64,000 nt of DNA from DATGJX01 sp963830545 (lineage in GTDB: Bacteria > Vulcanimicrobiota > Vulcanimicrobiia > Vulcanimicrobiales > Vulcanimicrobiaceae), in NCBI GenBank assembly GCA_963830545.1, contig CAWHMK010000001.1, positions 2,108,001 to 2,172,000 on the forward strand, written 5' to 3'. Numbering within the stretch: the first letter of the stretch is position 1; every line of letters begins with the position of its first letter. Shown here piece by piece: positions 9,306 through 18,887 of this stretch. Below the pieces are notes generated by a model, which made no database searches, was not told where the DNA came from, and saw nothing but the letters and a program-made list of their open reading frames with translations. Position numbers and translations under genes: made by a program.

Positions 9306-9322
9306 GACGGGTATGTTATAGT
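9294..9322 (+). promoter_or_regulatory. Sigma-70-type promoter of rho
   Basis: TTGTCA at 9294-9299 and TATAGT at 9317-9322, separated by 17 bases; each hexamer matches the consensus at five of six positions. It sits at the very end of the glycosylase gene and would start RNA near 9329, giving a leader of about 95 bases before the ATG at 9423. Rho genes usually have long leaders for autoregulation by Rho itself. Confidence 0.65.
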
Positions 9323-9422
9323 TTCCTCGTCGCGAAGCTTGTATCTAAAGCCGCGACGCAGTAATTCCCCCCGCTCACATCGTCATGGAATATCGCGGCA
9401 GCCTCGCCCGACGTTTTCGTGC

Positions 9423-10889
<1,467 letters not shown>

Positions 10890-10925
10890 CGCTTTGCCCG
10901 GCGCGTGTTCGACCGCAACCACTCG

Positions 10926-10957
10926 AAAAGCCCCACCCGGGGCTTTTCTCATTTTCC
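10926..10957 (+). terminator. Intrinsic terminator after rho
   Basis: Perfect 9-bp stem AAAAGCCCC / GGGGCTTTT (10926-10934 with 10939-10947), loop ACCC, followed by CTCATTTT. Placed 37 bases after the rho stop and before the rluB start, so it separates the two units. Confidence 0.8.
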
Positions 10958-10974
10958 GCTCAAAAAAAGGTGCG

Positions 10975-11733
10975 ATGCGAATGCGGCGTAACGGTGCGCT
11001 GATGGCCGAGCAGATGCGTCTGCAAAAATTCTTGGCTCACGCCGGCGTGGCATCGCGCCGCGCGGCCGAAGAGCTGATCGTGCGCGGCAAAGTTCGCGTG
11101 AACGGTAAAGTCGTGCGCGAGCTCGGAACGATCGTCAGCACGGACGACCGTGTCGACGTGAGCGGAACGCCGGCCGCCGTGAGCACCGATCCGGCGTACT
11201 TGGTGATGCACAAGCCCGTGAACGTCATGACCACGATGCGCGATCCGCAGGGAAGGCGGACCGTTGCGGATCTCTTGCCGAAAGGCATGCCGCGTATGGT
11301 GCCGGTTGGACGGCTCGATTACGATACGTCGGGCGTGCTGCTCTTCACGAACGACGGCGCCATCGCGAATGCGCTAACGCATCCGCGCTTCGGTGTCGAG
11401 AAAACGTATCGCGCCGTGGTGAAAGGGCGTTTGCTTCCGGAGGAAATCCGGCGCTTGCAGAGCGGCGTTATGCTCGAGGAGTTCCGCGCCGGCGGCGCGC
11501 GTGTGAAAGTCGTCGCGACCCGGCGGGACAACTCGGTCCTGGACATCACGGTTCACGAAGGGAAGAACCGTCAGGTTCGCCGCATGTTCGACGCCGTCGG
11601 CCATCCGGTCGTCGCGCTCGCGCGGCTGCGTTTCGGTCCGCTGCGGTTGGGAGACTTGCCTCCCGGGCAAACTCGTGGCCTCACTGAAAAGGAATTGGCG
11701 CAACTTGATCGATACAAATCCGGCGCCCGCTGA
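10975..11733 (+). CDS. rluB: Pseudouridine synthase, RsuA/RluB family
   Basis: 252 aa from ATG 10975, which has an AAGG ribosome-binding site four bases upstream and lies after the rho terminator; the longer open frame back to 10894 would cross the terminator. N-terminal S4 RNA-binding domain ('MRLQKFLAHAGVASRRAAEELI', about 10-65), then the catalytic domain with 'GRLDYDTSGVLLFTNDG' holding the catalytic Asp (about residue 118), and C-terminal 'GKNRQVRRMFDAVGHPV'. Makes pseudouridine in large-subunit rRNA (E. coli RluB: U2605) or a related site; RluB versus RsuA specificity is inferred from the longer S4-containing form. Confidence 0.9.
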   Translation: MRMRRNGALMAEQMRLQKFLAHAGVASRRAAEELIVRGKVRVNGKVVRELGTIVSTDDRVDVSGTPAAVSTDPAYLVMHKPVNVMTTMRDPQGRRTVADLLPKGMPRMVPVGRLDYDTSGVLLFTNDGAIANALTHPRFGVEKTYRAVVKGRLLPEEIRRLQSGVMLEEFRAGGARVKVVATRRDNSVLDITVHEGKNRQVRRMFDAVGHPVVALARLRFGPLRLGDLPPGQTRGLTEKELAQLDRYKSGAR

Positions 11734-11739
11734 ACATTT

Positions 11740-12603
11740 ATGGATCGCCTGAGCTCACTTCCGCATGCGTATAAATTGGCCCGGCGCGACGCTCGTCCGC
11801 CGGGCACGGTCGTCGAATTGCCGAACGGGGCAACTTTCGGCGGTGAGATCCTCGCATTGTGCGCGGGTCCGTGCAGCGTCGAGTCGCGCGAACAAATCGA
11901 GTCGACGGCGAGCGCCGTCGCCGCGCGCGGCGCAAACGTTCTGCGCGGCGGCGCGTTCAAGCCGCGCACGTCGCCGTACTCGTTTCAGGGCCTCGGCGCG
12001 GACGCGCTCAAGATGCTGCGCGACGCAGCCGATGCGCACGGCATGGCGGTCGTCACCGAAGTCCTCGATCCGCGCGACGTCGGGCTGGTCGCGCAGCACG
12101 CGGACATGCTGCAGATCGGCGCCCGGAACATGCAGAACTTCGGCCTCCTGCGTGAGGCGGGCGAAAGCGGCAAACCGGTGCTTCTCAAGCGCGGCCTTTC
12201 CGCAACGATCGACGAATGGCTCATGGCGGCGGAATATCTGCTGGTAGCCGGCAACCCTCGGGTCGTTTTGTGCGAGCGCGGCGTGCGCTCGTTCGACAAC
12301 TCGACGCGCAACTTGCTGGACGTCGCGGCCGTGCCGCTGCTGCACTCGCTTACGCATTTGCCCGTCATCGTCGACCCGTCGCATGGGACCGGGGTGGCTC
12401 GTCTCGTCGGGCCGATGGCGCTCGCGGCGATAGCCGCGGGCTCCGACGGACTGCTGATAGAGGTTCACCCGCATCCGGCATCCGCAGCATCGGACGGGCA
12501 GCAGTCCATTACGTTCGAGCAATTCGACGCGTTGATGACGCAGGTCGAGGTGGTGGCGCGCGCCGTCGGCAGGCGGGTGCCGGCTTCCAGCTTGGCTACG
12601 TAG
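11740..12603 (+). CDS. aroF: 3-deoxy-7-phosphoheptulonate synthase (DAHP synthase, type I beta)
   Basis: 287 aa. Condenses phosphoenolpyruvate and erythrose 4-phosphate, the first step of the shikimate pathway. Motifs: 'LCAGPCSVES' near residue 42, 'LRGGAFKPRTSPYSFQGLG' (PEP-binding loop), 'LQIGARNMQNFGLL', 'KPVLLKRG', 'RNLLDVAAVP', and metal-binding 'VIVDPSHGTG'. The beta-type core without an N-terminal ACT or chorismate mutase domain; the first about 35 residues are short and not a regulatory domain. Six bases after rluB, so probably co-transcribed. Confidence 0.93.
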   Translation: MDRLSSLPHAYKLARRDARPPGTVVELPNGATFGGEILALCAGPCSVESREQIESTASAVAARGANVLRGGAFKPRTSPYSFQGLGADALKMLRDAADAHGMAVVTEVLDPRDVGLVAQHADMLQIGARNMQNFGLLREAGESGKPVLLKRGLSATIDEWLMAAEYLLVAGNPRVVLCERGVRSFDNSTRNLLDVAAVPLLHSLTHLPVIVDPSHGTGVARLVGPMALAAIAAGSDGLLIEVHPHPASAASDGQQSITFEQFDALMTQVEVVARAVGRRVPASSLAT

Positions 12604-12747
12604 CAGTAGAAGGGGTCGGGCTTGTCTGTGGGGGAAACCGGCCGACGAAAGCCGTTTGAGTTGCGTTTTACCGAGGTATCAGGGCTACGCGCCCTTGCTC
12701 CGTCTTCTTCTAATCTACATTGCGAAAAAATTAGGGAAAAACAACGC

Positions 12748-14103
12748 ATGATTCGTTTCATTCGCGTCGCAGCGGGTGCAGCCGCCGTTGCAGGCGCCGC
12801 AGCATTCGCCCTTCCGGCCGGCGCGCAGTACGCCAATGAATTCATGCCGGCGAAGTTGGTCCATCAAGGGTCGACGTCGAAGTCTATCGCCGGTTCGGGA
12901 ACCGTGATCGTTCAAGTGCAGGTGAACGCAAACGCCAGCCATCACGTCGTCAAGGTCATCCACTCGACGAATCGGGCGGACAATGCCGCGGCCATGGACA
13001 TCGCGAGCAACTCCTCATACCGCCCTGCACATCGCGGATCGACGCCGGTTACCTCGTATTACGATTTCACCCTGAAGTTCAAAGGACGTTCGGTTTCCTC
13101 GGGCGACACGGTCGTGCGCGGAAGCGCCGCGGCGCGCATCGATGCGCTGATTCACCAAGGCAAATATCAAGCGGCAAAAACGCAGTTGACGGCCGCGCTT
13201 GCAAGTAATCCCAGCGATCCGCTGCTCAACCAGGAACTGGGAACGGCGGAATATTTCCTGGCCGATTATGCATCCGCTGCGGCGGCATTCGAGAAGGTTC
13301 CGACGATCAGCAAGACGTTCTCGCAGGTAGCCGCGCAATCGTATGCGCTCGCCGCCGTGAAGACGGCGACGACCGCTCCGCAAGAGGCCGTCGAATACGG
13401 AAAGAAAGCCGTGGCGATGGCTCCCGGCGCGAATTCGTATTATGCGCTCGGGACTGCGGAACTTCAGGCAGGGGACGCAGCGGGCTCCGTGTCGGATCTG
13501 AAGAAGGCTTTCCAGCTCGTGCAGTCCGATCCGAAAGCGGATAAGAAGACGAAGGTTGCAATCGCATCGCAACTGTATGCGGCGTACACGAAGGCCGGAG
13601 ACACCGCGAACGCAGAGAGCACGCTCGCGACGATCAAGACGATCGATCCGGCGAACACTTCCGTCGGAACGCTGCAAGGCAACCGTTACATCGAGTCTGC
13701 GAATGCGGCTTCCAAGGCCGGCAACCATGCTCAAGCGCTGCAGGACTTCGAACAAGCGGCAGCCGTCGGGCCGCCGGCGATTCAGGTCACAGCATATGCG
13801 GCGGCGGCGTTGGAACAAAATGCAGTGCTGCAGTCGCAAAAGACTCCGCCTACCAAAGACGATTACGCCAAGGTGAAGGCTCTTGCGGACAAAGCCCTGG
13901 CCGTAAACGCAAACGATCCGCTCGCGAATTATGCCGAAGGAGTCGGTCTCGCGGGCGAGTGGGTGATCGGCAACAAGTCGGACTCGGGTCTGAAGGCCCA
14001 AGCACTTGCCGCTCTCAACAAAGCAAAGGCGGCCGCTCAGTCGGCCGGCAACACCGCGCTCTCGCTGAACATCGACAACTTCATCAAGAGCACTCTTCAG
14101 TGA
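12748..14103 (+). CDS. Exported TonB_C-like domain plus tetratricopeptide repeat protein
   Basis: 451 aa from ATG 12748 (AGGGA upstream); the open frame begins at 12622 but the signal peptide starts here. Residues 1-27 form a Sec signal ('FALPAGAQ'). Residues about 35-105 resemble a TonB C-terminal/energy-transducer domain ('SGTVIVQVQVNANASHHVVKV'), as in the TonB proteins encoded downstream. From about 120 on there are TPR-type helical repeats rich in Ala, with 'YASAAAAFEKVP', 'YGKKAVAMAPGANSYYALG', 'AGNHAQALQDFEQAA'. Periplasmic scaffold, perhaps linked to the ExbBD-TonB system next door (inference). Confidence 0.75.
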   Translation: MIRFIRVAAGAAAVAGAAAFALPAGAQYANEFMPAKLVHQGSTSKSIAGSGTVIVQVQVNANASHHVVKVIHSTNRADNAAAMDIASNSSYRPAHRGSTPVTSYYDFTLKFKGRSVSSGDTVVRGSAAARIDALIHQGKYQAAKTQLTAALASNPSDPLLNQELGTAEYFLADYASAAAAFEKVPTISKTFSQVAAQSYALAAVKTATTAPQEAVEYGKKAVAMAPGANSYYALGTAELQAGDAAGSVSDLKKAFQLVQSDPKADKKTKVAIASQLYAAYTKAGDTANAESTLATIKTIDPANTSVGTLQGNRYIESANAASKAGNHAQALQDFEQAAAVGPPAIQVTAYAAAALEQNAVLQSQKTPPTKDDYAKVKALADKALAVNANDPLANYAEGVGLAGEWVIGNKSDSGLKAQALAALNKAKAAAQSAGNTALSLNIDNFIKSTLQ

Positions 14104-14170
14104 TGGCAAGCGGAGGGTAATAGTACGAGGACTTTCCGTGGGGGTGGGCCAAAGGCGGCCTTCACGTAAA

Positions 14171-14200
14171 CGGGGGACCGCCCCCGGTTCTTTTCTTCTG
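14171..14200 (+). terminator. Intrinsic terminator upstream of exbB
   Basis: Stem CGGGGG / CCCCCG (14171-14176 with 14181-14186), loop ACCG, followed by a T-rich tail GTTCTTTTCTTCT. Ends the TonB_C/TPR transcript. A second small hairpin, CCCGT-CAAA-ACGGG at 14221-14234, follows in the exbB leader just before its GGGAGGGG ribosome-binding site. Confidence 0.65.
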
Positions 14201-14249
14201 TCTTAGCGCACAATACGTTCCCGTCAAAACGGGAGGGGTCGAAAGAATA

Positions 14250-14909
14250 GTGTTTTCCGGTTTCATGAGTCTAATGCACCAGGGCGGCTGGGACATGTGG
14301 TTGCTGCTGCTCATTTCGGTCGTCGGTCTTGCGGTTGTGATCGAACGGCTCGTGTTTTTCGCTACGCAGCACGGCGACACGAAAGGTCTCCTGCGGGTAA
14401 TCGGCGGGAAAATTGCCGCCGACGACGTCGACGGCGCCATCAAGGTCTGCCGTTCGCAGCGCGGCATGCTTCCGCGCATTCTCGAGTTCGGTCTGCAGCG
14501 CGGCGAAAAGAACCGCGCCGACATCACCGACGCGCTCTCCATCGCGCTGATGGAACACTTGAATTCGCTCGAGCGCAATCTGGGCATCATCGGCACCATC
14601 GCCGTCATCGCGCCGTTCGTCGGTCTGTTCGGTACGGTTTTGGGTATCATCCGCGCCTTCTCCGACATCGCGCTCAAGGGCAACTCCACACCCGCCGTCG
14701 TTGCGGCCGGTGTTTCCGAAGCGCTCGTGACCACGGCGACCGGTCTCATCATTGCCGTCATCGCGGTCGTGTTCTTCAACTATTTCAAGACGCGCATCAA
14801 ATCGTACAACCAAGAGATGATCGTCGCGGCGAACCAGATGGCGGAAATGCTCCACTTCCACAACACGGGATCCCCGATTCCCACCGATCTGTATCAGCCG
14901 GTCAAGTAG
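14250..14909 (+). CDS. exbB: MotA/TolQ/ExbB proton channel family protein
   Basis: 219 aa, GTG start with GGGAGGGG about 11 bases upstream. Forms the pentameric proton channel that powers TonB. Three membrane segments: about residues 15-32, 112-138 ('NLGIIGTIAVIAPFVGLFGTVLGII') and 153-177 ('VSEALVTTATGLIIAVIAVVFF'). The MotA/TolQ/ExbB signature in helices 2 and 3 is intact. First gene of the run exbB-exbD-exbD-tonB. ExbB is preferred over TolQ because TonB-like genes, and no tolB/pal, follow. Confidence 0.9.
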   Translation: MFSGFMSLMHQGGWDMWLLLLISVVGLAVVIERLVFFATQHGDTKGLLRVIGGKIAADDVDGAIKVCRSQRGMLPRILEFGLQRGEKNRADITDALSIALMEHLNSLERNLGIIGTIAVIAPFVGLFGTVLGIIRAFSDIALKGNSTPAVVAAGVSEALVTTATGLIIAVIAVVFFNYFKTRIKSYNQEMIVAANQMAEMLHFHNTGSPIPTDLYQPVK

Positions 14910-14920
14910 GCTAGGGTCCA

Positions 14921-15334
14921 ATGGGACTGCTGTCCGCAAAACAAGACGAAGAAGTAATGGCGGAGATCAACATCACGCCGTTCACCGACGTATTGCTTGT
15001 TTTGCTCATCATCTTCATGATCTTGGCGGCACTGGTTACGCCGCCCGGGTTCGAAAAAGAGCTGCCGAACAACAATAATTCCCAGCCGCTCACGCAGAAG
15101 CAGCACAACGACATCGAAGTTCTCGTCAACAACAAGGGCGCGATTTTCGTCGACGGTCAGAAGACCGACGAGAACGGTATTTACAACGTGATGCTCACCG
15201 AACGCGCAAAACGGGGCAACAAGCACGTTTCCATTACGGCCGACACCAAGTCGCCGTACGGTGTGATCATCCGGATTCTCGACGCCGCCAAGATCGCCGG
15301 GCTCGATAACGTCGGGTTCGTCACTTCATCATAG
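14921..15334 (+). CDS. exbD: Biopolymer transport protein ExbD/TolR, copy 1
   Basis: 137 aa. One N-terminal membrane helix ('DVLLVLLIIFMILAALV', about 22-40) preceded by 'INITPFTDV', which contains the channel-gating Asp of ExbD (proton-carrying residue), and a periplasmic domain of about 95 residues. Eleven bases after exbB. The neighbouring exbD copy is only moderately similar, so the channel core may hold two different ExbD chains (ExbD normally enters as a dimer). Confidence 0.9.
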   Translation: MGLLSAKQDEEVMAEINITPFTDVLLVLLIIFMILAALVTPPGFEKELPNNNNSQPLTQKQHNDIEVLVNNKGAIFVDGQKTDENGIYNVMLTERAKRGNKHVSITADTKSPYGVIIRILDAAKIAGLDNVGFVTSS

Positions 15335-15353
15335 TGGAGGTTTGAAGTAATCC

Positions 15354-15767
15354 GTGGCCGTCTCAACAGGTCAAGGCGAAGAAGAAGTCATGTCGACCAT
15401 CAACATCACGCCGTTTACCGACGTGCTGCTGGTGCTCCTGATTATCTTCATCATTCTCGCCTCCGTCACCAAAGAGCCCGCGTTGCCGCTGGCCAAAAAC
15501 CGGGACAAGGTGCTGCCCTCCCAGATCGTGGTCATCATCGACAAGGACAACCACATCGAAATCGGCTCGAACATCGTGCCGATAGAGGACGCGAAGGCGG
15601 CGTTCCAAGACTTGCAGACCAATACCGGCAACCGGTTTGTCAGCGTGATCATCAAGGCGGATCCCAAGGCCGACTACGGCACGATCCTGCTCGTGATGGA
15701 CGCGGCGAAGTCGGTGAATCTCACGGAGTTCGGCCTGGCCAATAAGATCGAGGGAAGCAAAACGTAG
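15354..15767 (+). CDS. exbD: Biopolymer transport protein ExbD/TolR, copy 2
   Basis: 137 aa, GTG start with TGGAGG in the 19-base gap after copy 1. Same architecture: 'STINITPFTDVLLVLLIIF' with the gating Asp, one membrane helix, periplasmic domain ending 'MDAAKSVNLTEFGLA'. Same length as copy 1 but the periplasmic domain differs, which points to an old duplication. Two bases separate its stop from the tonB start. Confidence 0.9.
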   Translation: MAVSTGQGEEEVMSTINITPFTDVLLVLLIIFIILASVTKEPALPLAKNRDKVLPSQIVVIIDKDNHIEIGSNIVPIEDAKAAFQDLQTNTGNRFVSVIIKADPKADYGTILLVMDAAKSVNLTEFGLANKIEGSKT

Positions 15768-15769
15768 AG

Positions 15770-16504
15770 ATGCCGAACAAGAGTAACTCGCCGTTCATCA
15801 CGACGGGCGAACGCACCGCCAATTTCATGGGTTGGGCGTTCCTCATCTCGATTCTCGCGCATTTCTTCCTGGCGCCCATTCTGCCCAGCATGAGGCAGCA
15901 CACGGAAGATCAAACCGTCGAGAAGGTTTCCGTGACCAAGAAAATCACGGTAAAACCGCCGACGCCGCCTCCGCCGACGCCCACGCCGCCGCCGCCGAAA
16001 ACGACGCCGCCGCCACAGCCGCAGCAGCAGCATCAGCAGCAAGTCCGGCTCAGAGCTGAACGTTCCCAAGACGACGAGTCACAGCAATTCGTCATCGAGT
16101 GAAAACCGGTATGTGCCGCCGCCGGTCGGAAACGAACAAGGCGTTCCGCAAGGTACGGTTGCGAGCGCGCCGCCGGCTCCGGTTTCGACGGCACCTCCGG
16201 GCACGCCGAAGCCTGCGTGCAAGACGCCGTTTCAGGATGCGACCGTCGTAAATCAGGCGCAGCCCGAATATCCCGACTCCGCGCGAGATCTCGGACTGGG
16301 CGAAGTTCAGGTTGCGGTTACCGTGACGATCGGTCCGGACGGAAGTCTGCAGGGAGTACGATCTCACAAAGCGCGGGAAACATGGCGCTCGATCAGGCAG
16401 CGCTCGCGGCAGCACGTCAGTCGACGTACGCGCCTAAGATCGTCAATTGCCAGCCCACGACGGGCTCGTACTACTTCAAGGTGACGTTCGACCCCAATAG
16501 TTAG
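15770..16504 (+). CDS. TonB family energy transducer, broken by two compensating frameshifts
   Basis: N-terminal frame (from ATG 15770): cytoplasmic stub, membrane anchor ('FMGWAFLISILAHFFLAPIL'), then a Pro/Gln-rich spacer, running out at 16102. The spacer continues sensibly one base out of frame from about 16045 ('SGSELNVPKTT', then 'VPPPVGNEQG') into a TonB C-terminal domain ('YPDSARDLGLGEVQVAVTV'), and the last strands ('ISQSAGNMALDQAALAAARQ') return to the first frame until 16504. One surplus base near 16025-16045 and one missing base near 16356 restore about 244 aa. Periplasm-spanning protein passing energy from ExbBD to outer-membrane receptors. Errors of assembly are more likely than decay. 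Confidence 0.8.
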
Positions 16505-16530
16505 CGTCCGCCGCATTCGTAGTGCATCGT

Positions 16531-16567
16531 CGCGAGGCGCTTCCGAAAGGGAGCGTCTCGCGTTTTT
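16531..16567 (+). terminator. Strong intrinsic terminator after the exbB-exbD-exbD-tonB operon
   Basis: A 14-bp stem with two G-U pairs (16531-16544 with 16549-16562) closed by a GAAA tetraloop and followed directly by TTTTT at 16563-16567. It splits this operon from the second tonB gene, which starts 16 bases further on. Confidence 0.9.
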
Positions 16568-16582
16568 GGGAAGCGCCTACGC

Positions 16583-17239
16583 ATGAGCGCGTCACGCGCC
16601 AGGAACATCATGATCGCCGCCATCGCGATCTCGCTGCTGCTGCATCTGCTGCTTGCGGGCTACATTCGATGGCCATTCAACCAACGGTCGAACGAGCGTG
16701 AAATCGTGCGCGTTCGGCGCATCACGATCGCCCGCATCGTGCCGCATACGCCCGCGCCGACTCCTCCTCCGACGCCGCAACCGACAACCGCAGCAAAACC
16801 AAAAGTCCTTCCGCCTGCCGTGACGAGCACGCCTCGCGGCTCCAAGGGACCACCAGTCGCGCACGTCGTCGCGCCCGCGCCGAGCGCGGCTTCAGCTTCA
16901 CCGGCGAGGGCGACCGCGACTCCGGTACCGGTTGCCACGCACGTCGCGCAGGCCTGTCTGCTGCACGACATTTCGCCGGCCGTTGCCGCAACGGCGGATC
17001 CGCCAGACATTCCCGCGGACGTGCGAGCCTCGAAAATCAGCGGTACCTCAGCGATTCAGGTGCACGTCGATCCGCAAGGACGCGTAACGTCGGCATCCCT
17101 GGCAACTTCCTCCGGAAACGCCGGTCTCGATCGGATTGCGTTGCAGGCGGCGAAGGCGGCCACGTACAGCGCGGCCCTGGTAAAATGCAAACCGGTGGCT
17201 TCGGTCTACACGTTTACGATGAAGTTCGTTGCATGGTAA
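16583..17239 (+). CDS. TonB family protein, second copy
   Basis: 218 aa. N-terminal membrane anchor at about residues 9-27 ('IMIAAIAISLLLHLLLAGYI', where 'SLLLHLLL' carries the anchor His typical of TonB), Pro/Ala-rich spacer about 55-115, and a TonB C-terminal domain from about 140 ('GTSAIQVHVDPQGRVTSASL') to the end. Two Cys in the C-terminal part (near 'QACLLHD' and 'VKCKPVAS') match the Cys pair seen in the broken tonB upstream, suggesting a disulfide-stabilised subfamily. It lies after a terminator, so it needs its own promoter or read-through. Confidence 0.85.
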   Translation: MSASRARNIMIAAIAISLLLHLLLAGYIRWPFNQRSNEREIVRVRRITIARIVPHTPAPTPPPTPQPTTAAKPKVLPPAVTSTPRGSKGPPVAHVVAPAPSAASASPARATATPVPVATHVAQACLLHDISPAVAATADPPDIPADVRASKISGTSAIQVHVDPQGRVTSASLATSSGNAGLDRIALQAAKAATYSAALVKCKPVASVYTFTMKFVAW

Positions 17240-17250
17240 AGGCTTTTTTT

Positions 17251-17324
17251 GTCATCGTGAGCTCGTCGAACGACCTCGAGCTTGTCGAGGGGCACCCTTC
17301 GCGATGGCTTCGACTGCGCTCAGC
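17251..17324. repeat. Dispersed palindromic intergenic repeat, family 1, copy A
   Basis: 74 bases between the convergent ends of tonB (plus) and the PilZ gene (minus). Matches copy B at 35244-35317 with the same length and about 85% identity. It is built of repeated and inverted versions of CTGAGC-nn-GTCGAAG-like words (for example GAGCTCGTCGAACG, GAGCTTGTCGAGG and the inverted CTTCGACTGCGCTCAG). This REP-like family is known from many bacterial genomes; here both copies sit between converging genes. Confidence 0.75.
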
Positions 17325-17355
17325 CGTGTTGCGTAAGCTCGGCCTGACTTGGAAA

Positions 17356-17760
17356 CTACAGTACGCCCATGTCGCGAAGTAAACGCAGCGTGTCGATGTA
17401 GCGCGTGAGGTCCTGCTGTGTGTCTTCGCCGACGTCGACGAAACCGACGCCGGTGCGGTACCGCTGCAGAAGCGGATCGAAATGCGACCAGCGGACCATG
17501 CCGCTGAGCCGAATCATCGGACGAGTGTCACCGCGTAATTCCAGCTGAACGGAAATCGGCGCGTCTTTCTTCAGTTCGGCGTTCGTGATCATCGCCATAC
17601 CGCCGAGCGCGATATCGTACGTTTCCGTGAATTCCGGAGCGAATTCTTCGGAGATGCTGTACGAAACGAGCAGCGTGTCGCCGACGCGGTCGAACTCCCG
17701 GTGATGCCCGAAATTTTCGTCCTGCTCGTGCGCGTCCTGCGCGCCCGACTCGTGTTCCAC
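17356..17760 (-). CDS. PilZ domain protein
   Basis: 134 aa, GTG start with AGGCGG just upstream. PilZ domains bind cyclic di-GMP. The N-terminal charged 20 residues lead to 'HHREFDRVGD', which carries the RxxxR motif in reduced form, then 'YDIALGGMAM' (D-x-S/A-x-x-G motif, here with Ala for Ser) near residue 52 and 'TGVGFVDV' near 105. The c-di-GMP motif is therefore close to, but not exactly, canonical. Divergent from uppP. May be an effector for HD-GYP-type turnover proteins nearby (inference). Confidence 0.75.
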   Translation of the reverse strand: MEHESGAQDAHEQDENFGHHREFDRVGDTLLVSYSISEEFAPEFTETYDIALGGMAMITNAELKKDAPISVQLELRGDTRPMIRLSGMVRWSHFDPLLQRYRTGVGFVDVGEDTQQDLTRYIDTLRLLRDMGVL

Positions 17761-17833
17761 ACGTCCGCCTTGGCAAGCCGCCGAAAAAATCCCTCCCCAG
17801 GAGCAGCGCGACGAGCGCCGTAACCTCGGCTCG

Positions 17834-18690
17834 GTGACATTCGTTCAAGCCATCGCGCTTGCGGTCTTACAAGGCGTAAGCGAGTCTTTCCCGTCAGCAG
17901 CCTGGGTCAGACGATTCTCATTCCCTCGCTCCTGCACTGGCGAGTCGACAGGCAAGATCCGACGTTCCTCGCTTTCGTCACCGTGCTGCATCTCGGCACG
18001 GCGCTGGCTTTGCTGATTTTTTACCGTCGCACGTGGGTGCGAATCGTCCGCGCATTCGTCGGCAGCGTCGCGCGCGGAAAAATCGGCGCCGACCCCGACG
18101 AGAAGATTGCGTGGCTGCTCGTCGTCGCAACTGTTCCGGTCGGATTGCTGGGCGTGCTCTTGAAAGATCCGGTGCGCAAATTCTTCGGAAGCGCAGAGTT
18201 GGCCGCGGCGTTCCTCGTCTTCAACGCATTCATCATGTTCTTCGGCGAGTTTCTGCGGCGGCGCCAGAAGGGGCAGTTTCATCGTCCCGACAAGCGCATC
18301 GAACAGCTCACATGGGCGCAAAGCGTGGGCATCGGTTTTGGTCAGTCGCTCGCGCTCTTTCCCGGCATTTCGAGATCGGGCGCTTCGATGGTCGCCGGCT
18401 TGCTCGCCGACCTCAATCACGAGGACGCTGCGAACTATTCGTTTCTGCTCGCGACCCCGGTGATTTTGGCGGCCGGCCTGCTGGAAGTGCCGGACCTTAT
18501 GGGAGTGGGGCGGCACGTCGTCCTCGTTCAAGCCGTCATAGGCGGAATCGTTGCGGGCATTGCCGCATATTTCTCAGTCGCATTCCTGGTCCGCTATTTT
18601 CAGCGGAACGATCTGCGCCCGTTCGGCTGGTATTGCTTGCTGTTCGGCGCGCTCTGTCTCGCACTTGCTGCTAAGGGAGTCATTCGATGA
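17834..18690 (+). CDS. uppP: Undecaprenyl-diphosphate phosphatase, frameshifted
   Basis: UppP/BacA recycles the C55 lipid carrier of peptidoglycan synthesis. GTG start at 17834. The N-terminus 'FVQAIALAVLQGVSESFP' is normal, then the frame breaks; from 17893 the next frame continues the family sequence ('VSSLGQTILIPSLLHW') and runs to 18690, with 'LFPGISRSGASMVAGL' near the middle as second active-site motif. One missing base at about 17893 (CCGTC for CCGGTC) explains it; repaired length is about 285 aa with eight membrane segments. Likely an assembly error. Confidence 0.88.
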
Positions 18691-18887
18691 AAGTTCTCGC
18701 CGTCGCGCTCGGCATTATCTTCGTAATCCTGGCCATCCTCACCGCGACCGGCGTCGCGCATTTCGCGCCGGCCATCGGACTGAACGGCGTGCGTCACACC
18801 AAACATACGATTTTGTTCGCGGTGATCGCGCTCTTGTGTTTCATCTGGGCCCGAATGTCGACGGAGTCGGCTACTTCCTCCCGATGA
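18687..18887 (+). CDS. Small membrane protein, hypothetical
   Basis: 66 aa, ATG overlapping the uppP stop (ATGA). Two hydrophobic segments (about 4-20 and 42-56) joined by a short loop 'GLNGVRHTKH'. The pattern resembles DUF5668-like or other two-helix membrane peptides, with no recognised function. Its coupling to uppP suggests a role at the cell envelope (inference). The 3' end overlaps the convergent methyltransferase-like gene by 17 bases. Confidence 0.65.
   Translation: MKVLAVALGIIFVILAILTATGVAHFAPAIGLNGVRHTKHTILFAVIALLCFIWARMSTESATSSR

Noticed and set aside
12681..12710. Terminator after aroF (AGGGC/GCCCT stem with pyrimidine-rich tail)
   Set aside because: Only five base pairs and a mixed C/T tail; too weak to list as a feature, although something must separate aroF from the TPR gene.
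16505..17239. A phage or mobile island around the tonB repeats
   Set aside because: No integrase, tRNA or att-like repeats; codon use looks like that of the neighbours.
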